A DNA stretch of 64,000 nt from Euphorbia lathyris. Its lineage: Eukaryota > Streptophyta > Magnoliopsida > Malpighiales > Euphorbiaceae. The notes beneath the pieces were generated by a model, which had not been told where the DNA came from, searched no databases, and was given only the letters and a program-made list of their open reading frames with translations. The stretch covers positions 191,001 through 255,000 of the forward strand of contig NC_088915.1 in the NCBI RefSeq assembly GCF_963576675.1, written 5' to 3'. The translations under genes and the position numbers were made by a program. Positions 22,851-35,469 of the stretch are shown here, piece by piece (position 1 is the first letter of the stretch; each line of letters begins with the position of its first letter).

Positions 22851-25308
22851 CAGTGGTACTCTTTCTTTTACGGATTGGCTCAGCACACATTTCTCTATCA
22901 AGAAATCTTGCATTCATAACCAGTCTTTCCGCACATACTTCTAATGCCGGTATTGAATCCCAGAAAAAAGCATAGGAGAAGGCTGTTGCCAACTTGCTAT
23001 TGAAGGCATAGATCGATCTTAGCACACCTTTTATATCCAACTCATTCTGCTGCAAGGCTACGCATAGCGCAACTATAAGGTAGGTAATCGCTTTTCTTTA
23101 AAGGAGAGAGAAGGGAAGGCCCAGTGCCTGATCGATGAATTCACTTGAGAAAGCGTATCGGCCTGATCCTAGTGGCTCGGAAGGTCATTCATACTTCATT
23201 TCTTTCTGGGGATAAAAGAGAGTTGGATAACAAAACCAACAAAAGAAAATGGGGAAGTTTGTCTTGAGTCTTCTTGGGGGGCAAAGAGTAATCACAGATA
23301 GCGTCGTTTTTCTTCGTCAATCAATTCTATTAGCACCCACCTTTGGATCTGGAAGTGAGGATGTTCTAGTCTAGTTACAGATGAATGGAGTGGGATTTCC
23401 GAGTCCATAATATGGGAATCGCTTGTTATTTAGATATCCCGACTGTGCACGACACTAGGACAGAGGTTTTAACTGTAGTAAGAGTAAGCCGCAGAACCTT
23501 CTTGTACTAACCGCACTTAGAGTATTACTAACTCAAAGCAAGGCCAACCCCTTAGGGCATTAGCCAGAACCAGATAACTTAGGCTTGATGGTAATTCACC
23601 CGTACCAACCTAGTCACAAGCCACAATGGATCCCCGGTAGCCAACCCATAAAGGAAAGGAGTTAGACAATAGGAATTAAGTTGTTTAGCTGGTAGGGCAA
23701 TCAGAATCATCCTTGAACCTTCTGAGAGATATCCTTTTGTCTAATCCATCTTATTAAGGTGGAGGGCCTGGAGTTCCTTTTTTGATTCCCTTTTGTAGAA
23801 GCAAAAGCACGACCCGGAAAGATCCTTCACAGATAGAAAGAATCCAGGTTCCGCTCTACTTCTCCAAATTCATTTGTATAATGGGGATAAGCGAATTGCG
23901 AGCATACTTGATGTCGATGTGAGGCAGCTATGCGTGTGCTGTGCTAGAGAGGAAATAAAGCCAAGCTGATATCATATAAAGGTATGGCATAATATTGATT
24001 GGCAGGTCTACTAGAGATGGCTTTTCTGGGAATCAGTCTTCATCCTCTTCCCTGACTTGGTTTGCTCCGTTGTGAAAGAATCCGCAGGAGTGAACTGTGC
24101 TGCTAGCGAGGAGGGTCCTTTTTTCTCTTGCCTTGGACATTGGTAAATCCGTCCCTCTCAGCTCTCCTAGCGATGTCACCTATTCCCACCCAAGGAATTG
24201 CTTATTACAGACAGACCGGTCCCACAGCTGAAGACGAGAAGCATTCGCAGAGTTTATTCACTCGCAGGCAAGCTTGCTCATTCATTCGTTTGTCAGCTCG
24301 CTCGCTGTCTACTAAACGAGCCAAGAAAAAACAGCCGTACAGAAACAAAAAAGAGGACTTTACCCTTCTATCAAAAGGGCTTACATCTAATCTAGTGTTA
24401 GCAGCCCTACTTAAGAAAGAATAAGAACAGTAGGAAAGAAGAGCTTTCATGTAATGTCGTGGCTACTCTTTTTGTTTTTTATTAGATTAAGGGGAAGTTC
24501 TTGCTCCTCTCCTAAGGACACTATCCAGCTTTCTTTTTTTACTTTATTAGTTTAAGCTTGCTTGCATTGACACCCTGTAAGATGAAGAGTCAGCTTTTTG
24601 AGATTAAGCCGTTGTGGGGCCTCCCTCTGCTGAGAAAGTTCTTTGATGGAGTTGCAGCTCTTTATCACCATGTCTTCCCTTAAGCTCGAGATGTCTTTCC
24701 CAGGATCGAGAAGGAAGAAGTTAGAATGTCCATCTACAAATCTACAATGAAGATAGGGTACCTACCATCGATCAAATAAATCGAGTAAAGTAAAAGTAAG
24801 GGGTCTTTCGCCTTCGAGACAGAGGTCACATCTATGAGCTAGGATTCAATTAAACCTTTGAAAAAAAAAGAAAAATTTGACATCAATCATCCATTGGATC
24901 TTTCTCTTGCATCAGACGAGCTCGCACTACTCGAAGCGAAGCCTCCGTAAACTCATTGTTGGGTTCTATCGTAGTGAAGGTTGCTGTGAAGAGATCCTTG
25001 TGCCAGTGAAGATTGCTTCCAGTGATCGGGAAATAAAAAATACAAAAACCTATTGTGAAATAGTCAATCTCTTCCCGGACTGAAGGAAGAAAGATCGTAA
25101 GGGGCGCCCTTTCAAGTAGTAGCTATATCGTATTGAAAGAACTATATAGGTGCACGCATTAAAAATCTCTATGGCACAGGCATAAGAACAGATGCGAAGG
25201 AAGACACTCTCGCATGAATTACGAGTAATAATCTCGCCAGGAGAGGGGAACTATCTGATCAAATCAAGTTTTCTTTTTCCTATCATAGGCAGCTTCCTTA
25301 TATGTAAA

Positions 25309-25749
25309 TCACAATCTACAAATAAATAAAAAATGTGCTACATCATCATTATCATCATCAGATGGGTAATTTTTCTCATTACCAACCACATAATCTTGCA
25401 AGCGAGCAGGCAAGCGGCGTTGGTGCTGTGGACGACTAGAAGACTCTGCAGGAGTAGGCGTCACATGTGATGGAGGAACATCATTAGTAGACTGCACAAT
25501 TTGATCTTCAACTTGTCTTTCTCTATTGACATGACAACAATTAGCACCGGCAAAGATAATATTATCTTGAACTGACCAATCCCAAACACCATCCTCGCCA
25601 AAAGAAAAGTAAGATCTCGACTGACTTTTTAGTCTTCGGATTATACAGCTTGTCACCTTTCGTCTCATGACTGTAGCCAATAAAGATACACTTTTTTTTG
25701 CCTTGTCATCTAGCTTCAGGCACGGCAATACAACAACCTTTATGATCAA
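25309..25749 (-). pseudogene. copia pol scrap (integrase C-terminus to RT linker)
   Basis: The 146-codon frame has LPCLKLDDKAKK at its start, then a shifted region, DGVWDWSVQDN, and the typical linker RRLPARLQDYVVGNEKNYPSDDD. Those are hallmarks of the copia region between integrase and reverse transcriptase. No catalytic motif is included, and there is a frame change near codon 20-45. It is a third, separate copia sequence in this window, sitting inside the mitochondrial-like block. Confidence 0.75.
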
Positions 25750-28201
25750 GCAATTGTAAACTCCTTATTTAGGCTAGCTACTTTGCTGATTAACAAGATT
25801 ATCGTATTGGAGCTGTGACAGTTACGTAAACTACTTTCTTAATGAATCTGAGGTCAAAGCCAGTGAGTAAGCCTACCCGCTAGGCCCTTGAGGAAGATCC
25901 AATATATATAATAATATATATATAGATATGTCGGCGAAGCAGCTGTTGAGGGGTTGAAGCTTTGTGCCGTGTCCAACCAGGTGTACTCGTCCCGAAGAAC
26001 AGCATAACCAGACCAAGCAATATAGCAGCTACCTTTAAGCGTATCATGTCTACCGAATCATTAGGATGTACCTGTGGCGGGTCTGCTTCATTGAAGTATT
26101 CTCTCCTGTTGTGAAAGACAGCTCTATTCGCGTCTTGCTTGCCAGTCTCCAAGGGATTAAATATAAAGACTCACTACACTGTTCCAATAGCTTTGACTCC
26201 CTAACATTGATTTGACTCCCATCCCAGAACCGCAGTTACTATATATAATCAGATTCCATAACGTACATGTGTACTCTATCTGTAAAAGAAAGATCTTTTT
26301 GAAGCGGTTATTACCACAGCGGATGCTAAGACTGGACTTGCTCGCATCTCTCTCAAGAGTAAAAAGAAATCCCTTATTCGCTGCCCCCACGTGAAAGCTA
26401 TAGAAGTACCATATTTTTCTTTAACTGCAACTGCGCAGAAAGAAAGGCTCCCCTTCGTGTTCGTGCCCCACGGTCTAATAGATGTGTCAAAGAGGGGATA
26501 TTCCCCTAAGAGCGGAAATCCCCCACCCAAATGACTTGCAGTATATTCGTCGCAAACATTATTTATTTTTCCAATTCTTCCATTCCCTCCTTCTATCAAA
26601 GAGCCAAACTATTCGATGAAGCGAATTCGATAGCACATTGTGAAATTCCTCTTTCCACTAGCAGCTTATTCTCAAACAGGAGATTCTATTCTGATTCAAT
26701 TTCATTCACCGGCTATTCACTCACCATTTGGACATTTGTAAACAACCTAGCAGCACCTTCTTATACTGCGAATTCTTCTTCAATGGTTACGCCGACAAGA
26801 GCTCTTTACGGTTTGACTTCTGTGGCATTTGTCCCCAGCTTTCAGTGAAGTTCCTAAATAAAAAATTCATATCTGATGTCCGGCATTTCGAGAGGCATAT
26901 GAATAGTGAATATATCCCCCTTCCTAAAGACCCACGAAAAGGGGGTATTCTTGTCTTTCACTCTCATTACTTTTCTTGTGGGGAAGAGATGCTTTTCAAA
27001 CGTCACTCGTTCAAAAGCCACTTTAGTTGATGTGTCCCATGCTAAGTAGCTTCGACTTGCTCTTACGAGATATGCCTTGCCTGCATTAAGAGAAGAAGGT
27101 GGGCCTTGGTCTTCTTCAGAATATTCAGGTCCAAAGTTCTCACTCCAAGTATTCCGTTCGTTTTATCCCATACGAATCCAAGACAATTTTCAGCAGACTT
27201 AGTTAGTTAAGAGGACCATCTATTCAGGCTTGGCACACTAAGAGAGGATCCTCCACAGCTAAGGAATTCACTTGGCCTTGTTGGATCGATCAAGACAACT
27301 TCCCTCCCAACTAGCTCCCACACTCAAGCTTATTTATTTAGCTACAGGGCAACTAGTTTAAATACTTATTAAATAGAATAGGATCTTTCTTAGCCCACCG
27401 GTGTACGTGATTCACTAGTCTAGCCTTCTCTTCCCTCTGCTCTGGGGAATATGATTAAGCTCTTGCTCACTAGATTTGAAGGGAGAGACCCGGGAACACA
27501 TGTGGTTCTTTTATTTGGCGATACTCGTGCAAGCTCAAAATAGATGTACTCTCGAGTCGCTAAACCCGGGGAATTGGACATAAAGAGTTCTTTCATTTTA
27601 AGAGAGGCTCTTTCCTTGTGTATCGGCAGGTACCAGTTCCTGAGAAGACAAGGGAGTCCCAAACGGTTTCTTACGCTAAGCTCAGTTATGTGAGTGCTGC
27701 AAGGGAGTAACGTGAGCTACGTCTTAATATTAAGAAGGTAGCGGTCTTGTTCCAAAGTAAGGGCCCTTCTTTTTTTTTAGTAGAATGTCGCGTGAAGCTT
27801 TTTTTTTTCATTCTGAATCTTGTCACTGACTCGAGGTTTTCGCCTAATGAATTCGTTTACATTTCCTTTCCGATTTCAAAACAATTGAAAAAATCTTCAT
27901 ATATATAGAAAACAAAGCAAACCACTTTTCTTTCCCCTGTAAAATTGAAAGAATAGCATTATATATATATATTATGGATATGGAAAAAAAATGCAATTCA
28001 ACTGCCACATCAGTTAAACTCAACCATTGAATACTGAAAGAAAGCATAAATGATCTAGTTCATTATTGAATGTATTGTTTAAGAAAAAGTAGAAATATCA
28101 TATAAGATTCGAAGGGCGATTTACTGTCGAGAAAAAAGAGATAGGCTAGACTAAGAGCTCCCAGGAAGCAGGAAGGACGCTTTCAGAGACCGTCGAAACG
28201 G

Positions 28202-28525
28202 ATGGCACACCTCACCTCAAGCCAAATTGCTACAAATATGCGGGAGTGCATAAGAAAAGGTCTCGGGGGGGATCCCATGGCCAAGACAATCATGCGGCCA
28301 AAGAAGGTAAGACCCGCCGCTTGGATAGAAGATGGCTTTCGCCAAAGAAAAAGCCCAATCGAAAATAACTACCATATGATATGTATGCTAGCCTACGGCA
28401 GAGGCCAAACCAACCCAGGGAAGTTTTATATAAAGAACGAGAGAGCGATCGTGCTTCTTGCGAGGCTTCACCTACGCTTGAAATGGCCTAATGGAAACAG
28501 TCCTGAGTCGGTCAATCAAACATAG
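28202..28525 (+). CDS. hypothetical ORF in the mitochondrial-like block
   Basis: A 107-codon frame rich in Lys and Arg, with no domain I recognise. It starts MAHLTSSQIATNMREC and ends SPESVNQT. Surrounding sequence on the same strand is also open in another frame (28491-28811). It could be an unannotated mitochondrial ORF, part of a group II intron, or chance; base composition is higher in GC than the flanks, which lengthens frames. No evidence of expression is visible. Confidence 0.25.
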   Translation: MAHLTSSQIATNMRECIRKGLGGDPMAKTIMRPKKVRPAAWIEDGFRQRKSPIENNYHMICMLAYGRGQTNPGKFYIKNERAIVLLARLHLRLKWPNGNSPESVNQT

Positions 28526-28815
28526 AGTTAGTAAGTCCAACAATCAGACGGGCTCAGCGAATGCTGCCTTCACTCATTCTTGGGCCTTCGGGCCCGTCAG
28601 GGACAACTCCAGTCAAGCAATACAAAGAATGACATTGACCAGCCAGATATCACGTAGAAAAGACAGATTCGACCCCCTCGCGGGGAGCCTAGTCGAAGGA
28701 GTAGTTCGCAGAGCACTATGTACAGGCTGCAAAGGGCAGCACCCCTTTTACAGGGAAAGTTTGATTGCGTGGAAAGGGATAGTGAGGGCTCAAATACTTA
28801 CTAAGAGTTAGTACT

Positions 28816-29481
28816 ATGCCTCTAATGCCAGTTAAAGATGAACTTAGAAAGTCACACACATACAAGTTGTTTGTATCTAGCTTTTGTTAAATTGATTAAT
28901 TAAAAGTGTTTTAATTAATTAATTGACACAATTGAATATGTCAATGGGATTGACAAAACATTCTAACACTGTTTGATATTCAATTGAAATGAGGAATAAA
29001 TAATAATTCTTGCTCAATTTAAATTGATGTCTTTTTCCGAATATAATAGTCAAGTGTTGACCGTTAGTATTAAGAGGTGTCTTAAATTAGCTCCTCTAAG
29101 TATGTATTAAGGAATATAATAGTAATTAATTAAGTTGTTAATTAATTATTATTATATATAATAATAATAATATAATTAATTATTATATTAATTTATTATT
29201 ATTATTATATTAATTATTTTATATATATATATATATATATCAAACGATATATATATACATACTACGGAATAATAATAGCGATATACGATTTTTGCGGTTC
29301 AGAAAAATCGGATCCGAAATCAGTTTTCGATTTTGAGCAAGATTAATCAGTTTCTTCAAGGCTTGATCTAATCGACTTAGTGGACTGACTAGAGGCTTCA
29401 CCACTAGAGAAGCTTTAATACCGGATTGGAATCTACAAGAGGTATTTTTCCAATCTCGTAGTATAAATATCAATTTGATTA
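28816..29481 (+). other. AT-rich leader or LTR remnant before the plus-strand copia, with TA/TAA microsatellites
   Basis: No gene. AT/TAA repeats dominate 29105-29260, including a (TA)n run at 29221-29240. Position directly upstream of a copia gag suggests LTR and leader sequence, but neither a TG...CA boundary nor a PBS was recognised. Confidence 0.45.
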
Positions 29482-31811
29482 TTGAAGAACTTAATGATCT
29501 TAGTTAAGGATTTGACGTCAGACATCAGATGCTTGACTGTTTATCAGAGTGATTGGATCACACTGATTGTTTGTTTAGGGAAATTTTTTGAAATTCGTTT
29601 CTTAAATACCAAGATACTTCCGCTTCAAATCCTTCAGAGTCTAGTAGAAAATGGTTTTGAAGAACCAGTCTCTGAGACTGTGTTGACAAACGCACAACAG
29701 CTGCAACTAGAGAATGCTAGAACCAAAGACCATAAGGTGAAGCACTATCTTTTCCGAGCCATTGATAGAGCAATTTTCGAACAGATCTTGGATAGACGCA
29801 ATTCAAAGATCGTTTGGGAGTCCCTGAAGAGAAAGTTTGGAGGAAATGAACGAGTGAAGAGATCAATTCTTAACTCTTTAAAGAGAGATTTTGAAATTCT
29901 GCAAATGAAGAAGGAGAAACTATCATAGATTACTTTGCCAGGGTCATGACAGTAGCCAAAAAAATGCGCATCAATGGAGGAAATATGCAAGACTCGGACG
30001 TAGTACAAAAGATTCTTCGCACATTAACAAATCAGTTTACCTATGTGGTGATTTCCATTGAAGAATCCAAAGACACCGAATCCATGTTTGTGGATGAGCT
30101 TCAAAGTTGTCTGGTGATACATGAACAGAAGTTCAAAAAGAAGATGGTGGAGAAGAGCAACAACGACATTGATCAAGCTTTCAAAGTAGAAAGCAATTGA
30201 GGCCGAGACAGAGGCAGAGGAACTTACAAAGGTCGAGGACGTGGAAGAGGAAGACAATCATTCTCAAAAGCCACTGTACAATGTTTCAAATGTCATAATT
30301 TGGGGCATTTTCAATATGAATGTCCTTAATGGGACAAGGAGGCTAACTATGCGGAGTTCGAGGAGTTAGTTTTGATGTTATATGTGAAAGAAAAGGAAGC
30401 CAAAAGGAACCATGCTTGGTTCGTAGACTCTAGCTGTTCAAATCATATGTGTGGAGATAGAGGTATGTTTTCAAACATGGTTGATGGGATACAACATTCT
30501 GTTAGATGTGGAAATAATTCTAAAATGCCAGTAGCTATAAAAGGTAGTGTCCATCTAGTATTCAATGGCACTAAATTTACTGTAAAAGATGTTTATTATG
30601 TCCCTGATTTGAAAAACAACTTATTAAGTGTGGGTCAGTTGCAAGAGAGAGGACTTTCTATCTTGATTAAAAATGGCATCTGCAACAATTATCATCCTCA
30701 CAAGGGCTTAATTACTCACACGAATATGAGTACCAATCGAATGTTCGTGCTGTTTCATCAACCTACAGATGTTTCAAGTTCTAATGTTGGTGAATGCTTA
30801 CATACGACATCTGATCTCACTCATCTCTGGCACCAGCGATATGGGCATTTAAATCACAAAGGTTTAAAAACTCTACAAATCAAAAACATGGTGAAAGGAT
30901 TGCCTCAATTGGAGACGTCAAGCATAATATGTGTGGACTGTTTCATTGGCAAGCAACATCGAAATCCAATCCCAAAGAAAAGTAAATGGTGTGCAAACAA
31001 AATCCTAGAGCTCGTACATGCAGACATATGCGGTCTCATAGAGCCTATATCCAATAGTGGAAAAAGGTACCTTCTCTATTTCATTGATGACTTCAGTCAT
31101 AAAGCTTGGCCCTATTTGCTTAATGAAAAATCAAAAGCTCTCCAATGTTTCAAAATTTGGAAGAAATTGGTGGAAAAAGAAACAGAAGAATTCATAAAAT
31201 GTTTGAGAACAGATAGAGGGGGAGAGTTCACTTCCCTAAACTTCAAGAATTTCTGTGAAAAAGGAATCAAAAGACAACTCACCACAACATACACCCCTCA
31301 TCAAAACGGAGTAGCAGAGCGCAAAAACAGAACAATCATGAACATGGTTCGCTGCATGATCACGGCTAAAAAGGTTCCCAAACCTTTTTAGACTGAAGCT
31401 GTCACCTGGACTTTCTATGTATTGAATAGATGTCCTACTATGGTTGTTAAGAATGTTACACCACAAGAAGCCTGGAGTGGAGTTAAGCCCTTGGTGCATC
31501 ATTTCAGAGTTTGGGGATGTGTTGCACATGTTCTCATCCCGGAGGTAAAGCGAAGTAAACTCGATAATAAAAGCTTTCCATGTATTCTATTAGGTGTGAG
31601 TGATGAGTCGAAAGGATATCGTTTATTTGATCCTAAGACTAAAAGAATTGTTGTCATTAAAGACGTGATCCTTGAGGAAGAAAAAGGTTAGGATTGGGGG
31701 GAATTTTTTGAAGAGCAAATAGAGGCAACCTTGGTGTGGGGAGATGATGATTTTCGTGACGATGATGAGTATAGAAGAGAAGATGATAATGAGAGCAACG
31801 GAGCTGAAATA
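29482..31811 (+). pseudogene. copia gag, protease and integrase with frameshift and four stops
   Basis: Gag runs from about 29600 (SLVENGFEEPVSE) to 30290 with a frameshift near 29910, a TGA at 30198-30200, and the zinc knuckle CFKCHNLGHFQYEC followed by TAA at 30327-30329. The protease active site is degraded to WFVDSSCSNHM (usually DSGCS). The integrase is recognisable: HHCC (LWHQRYGH ... CVDC), Asp in LVHADICGL, Asp in LRTDRGGEF and Glu in NGVAERKNRT. TAG codons follow at 31389-31391, where copia has a conserved Trp (PF*TEAV), and at 31689-31691. The CACTA element begins at 31812 after GAEI. Confidence 0.92.
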
Positions 31812-31825
31812 CACTACAAGAAATT
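31812..31825 (+). repeat. left terminal inverted repeat of CACTA-1
   Basis: CACTACAAGAAATT, perfect for 14 bp against the right end; similarity resumes with TCTATAACGA a few bases in on both sides. Confidence 0.95.
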
Positions 31826-32223
31826 CATTCTATAACGACCAAATTTAACGAAGGTACCTCTGATACTCTTGTTAAAAATGCTTTTCTACGTGGGTAAAAA
31901 ATTACTCTCGTTTAAAATTACATTATTAACGACTGTAAATTGAAGTTGTTGTTATTAACACATATTACTGTCGTCATTGATATTATCATTTATTAACTAG
32001 AAAAAAGACGGTCATTATTTATTAATACTACCTTCACAATAAATCTTCAAAAATTTGGCGCTAAAATCTTACTAAATTTTTGTAAAAAAAAAATTCCACT
32101 CTAAGTAGGAAATCCTATTTTTACGTAAATTAAATAGATATAGCACCCAAATTAATATAGTGGGGTCATTGAAAACAAAACAAACTCTGGAGCAAATCCC
32201 TAAATATTGGGGATAATGATATT

Positions 32224-32551
32224 TTGAGAAGACGATTTCCCCCAAAACCTCACGATGTTAACCTGGCCGCCACGCTCAACATCTCCACGCCTCCACCGTT
32301 TCGTAATCGCATTTACATTCTGTATCAGTCTAGATACTTTCACAAGCATAATCCCCAAACCCCACGTTATGCATCATTGTCTCCCACACCATCTCCACAC
32401 CTCCATTCATTCCATTTTTTTTCTCTATATTCGGTATAGATAAGTTCAGAAAACTTTCACGAGCACCAAAAAGTTGAAGTGTTGAAGCTGTTCCGTAACT
32501 CAACGTCTACAAACAGTGAAAAGATAAAGTTGCAGCTGTAGCATAACTCAG
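32224..32551 (+). other. probable untranslated first exon of the CACTA-1 transcript
   Basis: A C-rich, less AT-biased stretch ends in a good donor (ACTCAG followed by GTATGTTTG). It contains only short frames (about 60-70 codons) with no known domain. In En/Spm-type elements, transcription starts near one end with a noncoding exon followed by a long intron. It could alternatively be a captured 5' UTR. Confidence 0.4.
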
Positions 32552-33805
32552 GTATGTTTGTTCAATGTTCCAATTTATGAAAATTAAAAGTCAAATGGTG
32601 GAATTCATCTTAACATAAGTTGATTTTTTAGTGGAATTGTTAAATTTTCAGTGTTGTATAATTTGATTGTGCTTTTTTTGTTGTTTAGAAATTTTGTTCC
32701 CAAATTGGTAAGACTGGTTTTATTTATTTTAGAGAAATTGCTGTCAGTTTTTATTTGCTTAAACTCTGAAATTAGAAACCCATAAAGTAGATTGATAAGG
32801 TTAAGCTTTTTAGGGCTAGTACGAATTAAGATTAGAGAGATGAGGGATGTGGTGAACATGAGGGTACAGAGTTAATTGAGTGCAAAAACAAAAAACAAAC
32901 TTATAAATATAAAGAATTAAAAAATTATACAAATTCATTTTCTATGTGTTTGGGGTTCAAATGAGGATACAGTGTCAAGTCCATATTGATAGAAGCAAGG
33001 AAAAGGATACAACCATAATGGACAACACGACCAACTTACCCGAATATGTTCCTAGTGCATTGTTTTCCTGAATTTACTGTGTCTATGAATATGTTAAATT
33101 TTGCAATTAAAAAGCCAACTCATAGGTCCAAATGTCCTTTTATCACTTGTCATGGATTATTGATTCATTAGGTAATTCTGTTTTGCAGAAGTATCATTTT
33201 GATTACTGTAACTGTTATTTCTTCAATTTTCAATAAAATCCTTCATTTTCTGTTAATATTACAAGGCAATATATAGGTATTATACGAAAGTGTAGAGCAG
33301 CACTTTTCATCAATGTATGTTCATGTCACTGATTCAATTTATTTATTCAGTTTATCAGTTCAGACATTGTAAAACATGCCTAAAATGTATAACTAAGTGT
33401 GTGCAACTTTCTACTTCACCCTGGCCAGCTAAAGGCCATCTATTATTTGGAGTCCTTCCCCTACCTTTTTTCTATAAAAACTCTAAACCTTCGGCTCAAG
33501 TGGTAACCTTTGCACCACATTAAAACCTTAAGGTAGAATGATAGTAAATGGTGATATAAAATGCCTATCCTGTAACAGATATAGAAACAACATCAAATGG
33601 ATAAGTAGTTTAACAAAAAATTTGAAGATACATTAAATAATAATCAAAACAGAAAAAGGTACAGAGAATGATAGTAAATGGTTTTACCAACAATATTTAA
33701 GAGTGCTGTTTGTAATTAAATCAACCAAAAAAGTAGTTTTCATATTAACTTGACATGTGCCAACTATCTTATGTCAATATTTCACAAAATATAAGAAACT
33801 AAGCA
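32552..33805. other. CACTA-1 interior, no gene
   Basis: AT-rich, intron-like sequence with no recognisable frame or repeat. Confidence 0.4.
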
Positions 33806-34090
33806 GGGCCGTCTTAAACTTTTTGGGGCCCCTGTGCTAAATTTTTCTTAAACCCTTACTAATTAATAGAATTTTGTATTAAGGTTGTAAATTTTGAATG
33901 GTTGAATATCTAAATCACATACGTACTCAATGTAATGAAAAAGTGTAAATAAATCTTATTACATTATATTATTATTTTATTATTTTAAGCTAATATCTAT
34001 ATTCGACTAAGCACATCTTAAATTTTGGGGCCCTTATAATTTTGAGGCCCTGTGCGTTAGCACTCCTTGCACGCCCTCATCTACTCCTCT
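33806..34090. mobile_element. possible hAT-type MITE remnant
   Basis: Starts CAGGGCCGTCTTAAAC with TTTTTGGGGCCCC soon after. On the right side a partial mirror occurs: TTTTGGGGCCCTT, TTTGAGGCCCTGTGCG, then CCTTGCACGCCCTC. This resembles plant hAT MITEs with GGGCC-rich ends, but the right terminus is degraded and no target duplication was found. Confidence 0.35.
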
Positions 34091-34289
34091 GAAACTAAGA
34101 ATTGTATATAATGTAATTATCATTCATTTGTTGGGGTCTCACTTTTAAGCATAGATGAAAATGACACTGCATTTACTCTTATGGTACTGATTACACTATT
34201 TAGGATCTTAGAATTAGAAAGAAAGAAAGTCTCTTCTTATTAATCCTATTAGTTCATGGACCCAAATTAGAATATATATTATTTGGCCA

Positions 34290-34622
34290 GGATAAGGTAC
34301 CAAAACAGATTTATGGTTATCAATTTTAGGCGCCACTTACAAAATAGCATCAATATAGGCTTGAAGTTTAAAAGAGTAACAATTTAGACCTCGGATAATG
34401 GATTGGACACGTCATTCCTATTACTCCATTAAGTTCTGACTTCTCCCTCCACGTACAATTGATAGAACTTAACGGAGTAATATCAATGACATGTCTCATT
34501 CCGTTATCGAGGCCTAAATTGATATTTTTTTAAAATGTTAAGTCTATATTGGTGCTATTTTGTACGTGGAGCCTAAATTGATACTTCTCCAAAAACCATA
34601 AATCTGTTTTAATACCTTACCC
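34290..34622. mobile_element. foldback MITE, 333 bp
   Basis: The two arms are inverted copies. The left arm reads GATAAGGTACCAAAACAG then ATTTATGGTT; the right arm is its complement ending CTGTTTTAATACCTTACC. The inner parts also mirror, including 'aacggagtaat' against 'attactccatt', so the whole unit can fold on itself. No coding capacity. A clear target duplication was not found, so the superfamily is unassigned. A related fragment lies at 3453-3665. Confidence 0.7.
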
Positions 34623-34806
34623 CTATTATATTTTATGGCTTCTATATAAGTTATAGCCTATGTAAAATGTCATTTCTATTGATAGGATTTTCACTTCTTT
34701 AGAATGTAGTAATGCTATAGGACTTTTCCTAATCAAAATTACTAAGAATTAATGTGTTCGGAATAATTTATTCAAATAATTTATAGTGAAAACAAAGATT
34801 GAAAGT

Positions 34807-35461
34807 AATGTTGTCAGAATTGGACCGGAATTGGATTGCTTTCCTGTTTGGGTTAGTATGGGTTTTTCAATTTGCAACAACCCATCTGAAACTGGTGTCA
34901 ACATGGGAACCGGATTCACCCTGTTTTTTTAATTATTAAAAAAAAAATTGAAAAGTCATTAGAAAACTCTCAACAACCGTGCTTCTTCTTCGATTTTCTT
35001 CTGTTCTTAGTCTTCTGCTTTGCTCTCTCAGTCTCGGCTGCTTCCCTTTTGCGTGTTCTCTCTCTTGATTCTTCTCCGCAAGCTATTGTCTAATTTTGCT
35101 ATGAACTAATTGATTAATTAACTAAATTAACTAGTTGCTGCATGTGCTAAGTTATTTGCTGACTTTATTGAAAAAATAAAAGCTTGGATGAGGTGAACTT
35201 AGGAAGAGTTAAAGAAGAAAATCATTTAAGGTTAAGACCTTATGAGCTGAACTATCTTGATGCAACATCAGAGAATGAGTTTTGTCTTTGCTAAGTTTTT
35301 GGATTATAATAAGTTATTATATATAAATATATGTTATATTATTTATTTAATTATTATTACGTCATCCAGTCCGACCAATCCGAGTCAATTGGTTGAACCA
35401 AATGATCCATAACCCAATTATAAATCTAGTTTAATATCCAGTCAGGTTCTGAAAACATTGT
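34807..35461. mobile_element. hAT-like MITE, 655 bp, 8-bp target duplication
   Basis: Flanked by a perfect 8-bp direct repeat TTGAAAGT (34799-34806 and 35462-35469), the TSD length of hAT elements. The inverted ends are imperfect: AATGTTGTCAGAATTGGACCGG against AATGTTTTCAGAACCTGACTGG read from the other side. No transposase frame. Inserted in CACTA-1. Confidence 0.75.
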
Positions 35462-35469
35462 TTGAAAGT

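Larger units (their letters stand above)
18940..28815. other. mitochondrial-like DNA block, probable NUMT (about 9.9 kb)
   Basis: The texture changes sharply at both ends. GC content rises relative to the flanks, 'ctttctt' and 'gaaaggaag' tracts are frequent, long AT runs are absent, and the sequence looks like the gene-poor spacer DNA of plant mitochondrial genomes. It contains only short ORFs, a LINE fragment and a copia fragment, which mitochondrial genomes of plants often carry. I recognised no standard mitochondrial gene, rRNA or tRNA, so the origin is an inference from style. The block lies between two copia elements of opposite orientation. Apart from the sub-features listed separately, I see nothing identifiable in it. 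Confidence 0.55.

Noticed and set aside
24128..24424. 98-codon frame in the mitochondrial-like block, considered as a mitochondrial gene.
   Set aside because: No match to a known mitochondrial protein that I can recognise, and frames on the opposite strand overlap it. Not reported as a gene.
18940..28815. Search for tRNA, rRNA and standard mitochondrial genes.
   Set aside because: No T-loop motif in tRNA context and no recognisable nad, cox, atp, rps or rpl sequence was seen; therefore none is reported and the mitochondrial origin remains an inference.
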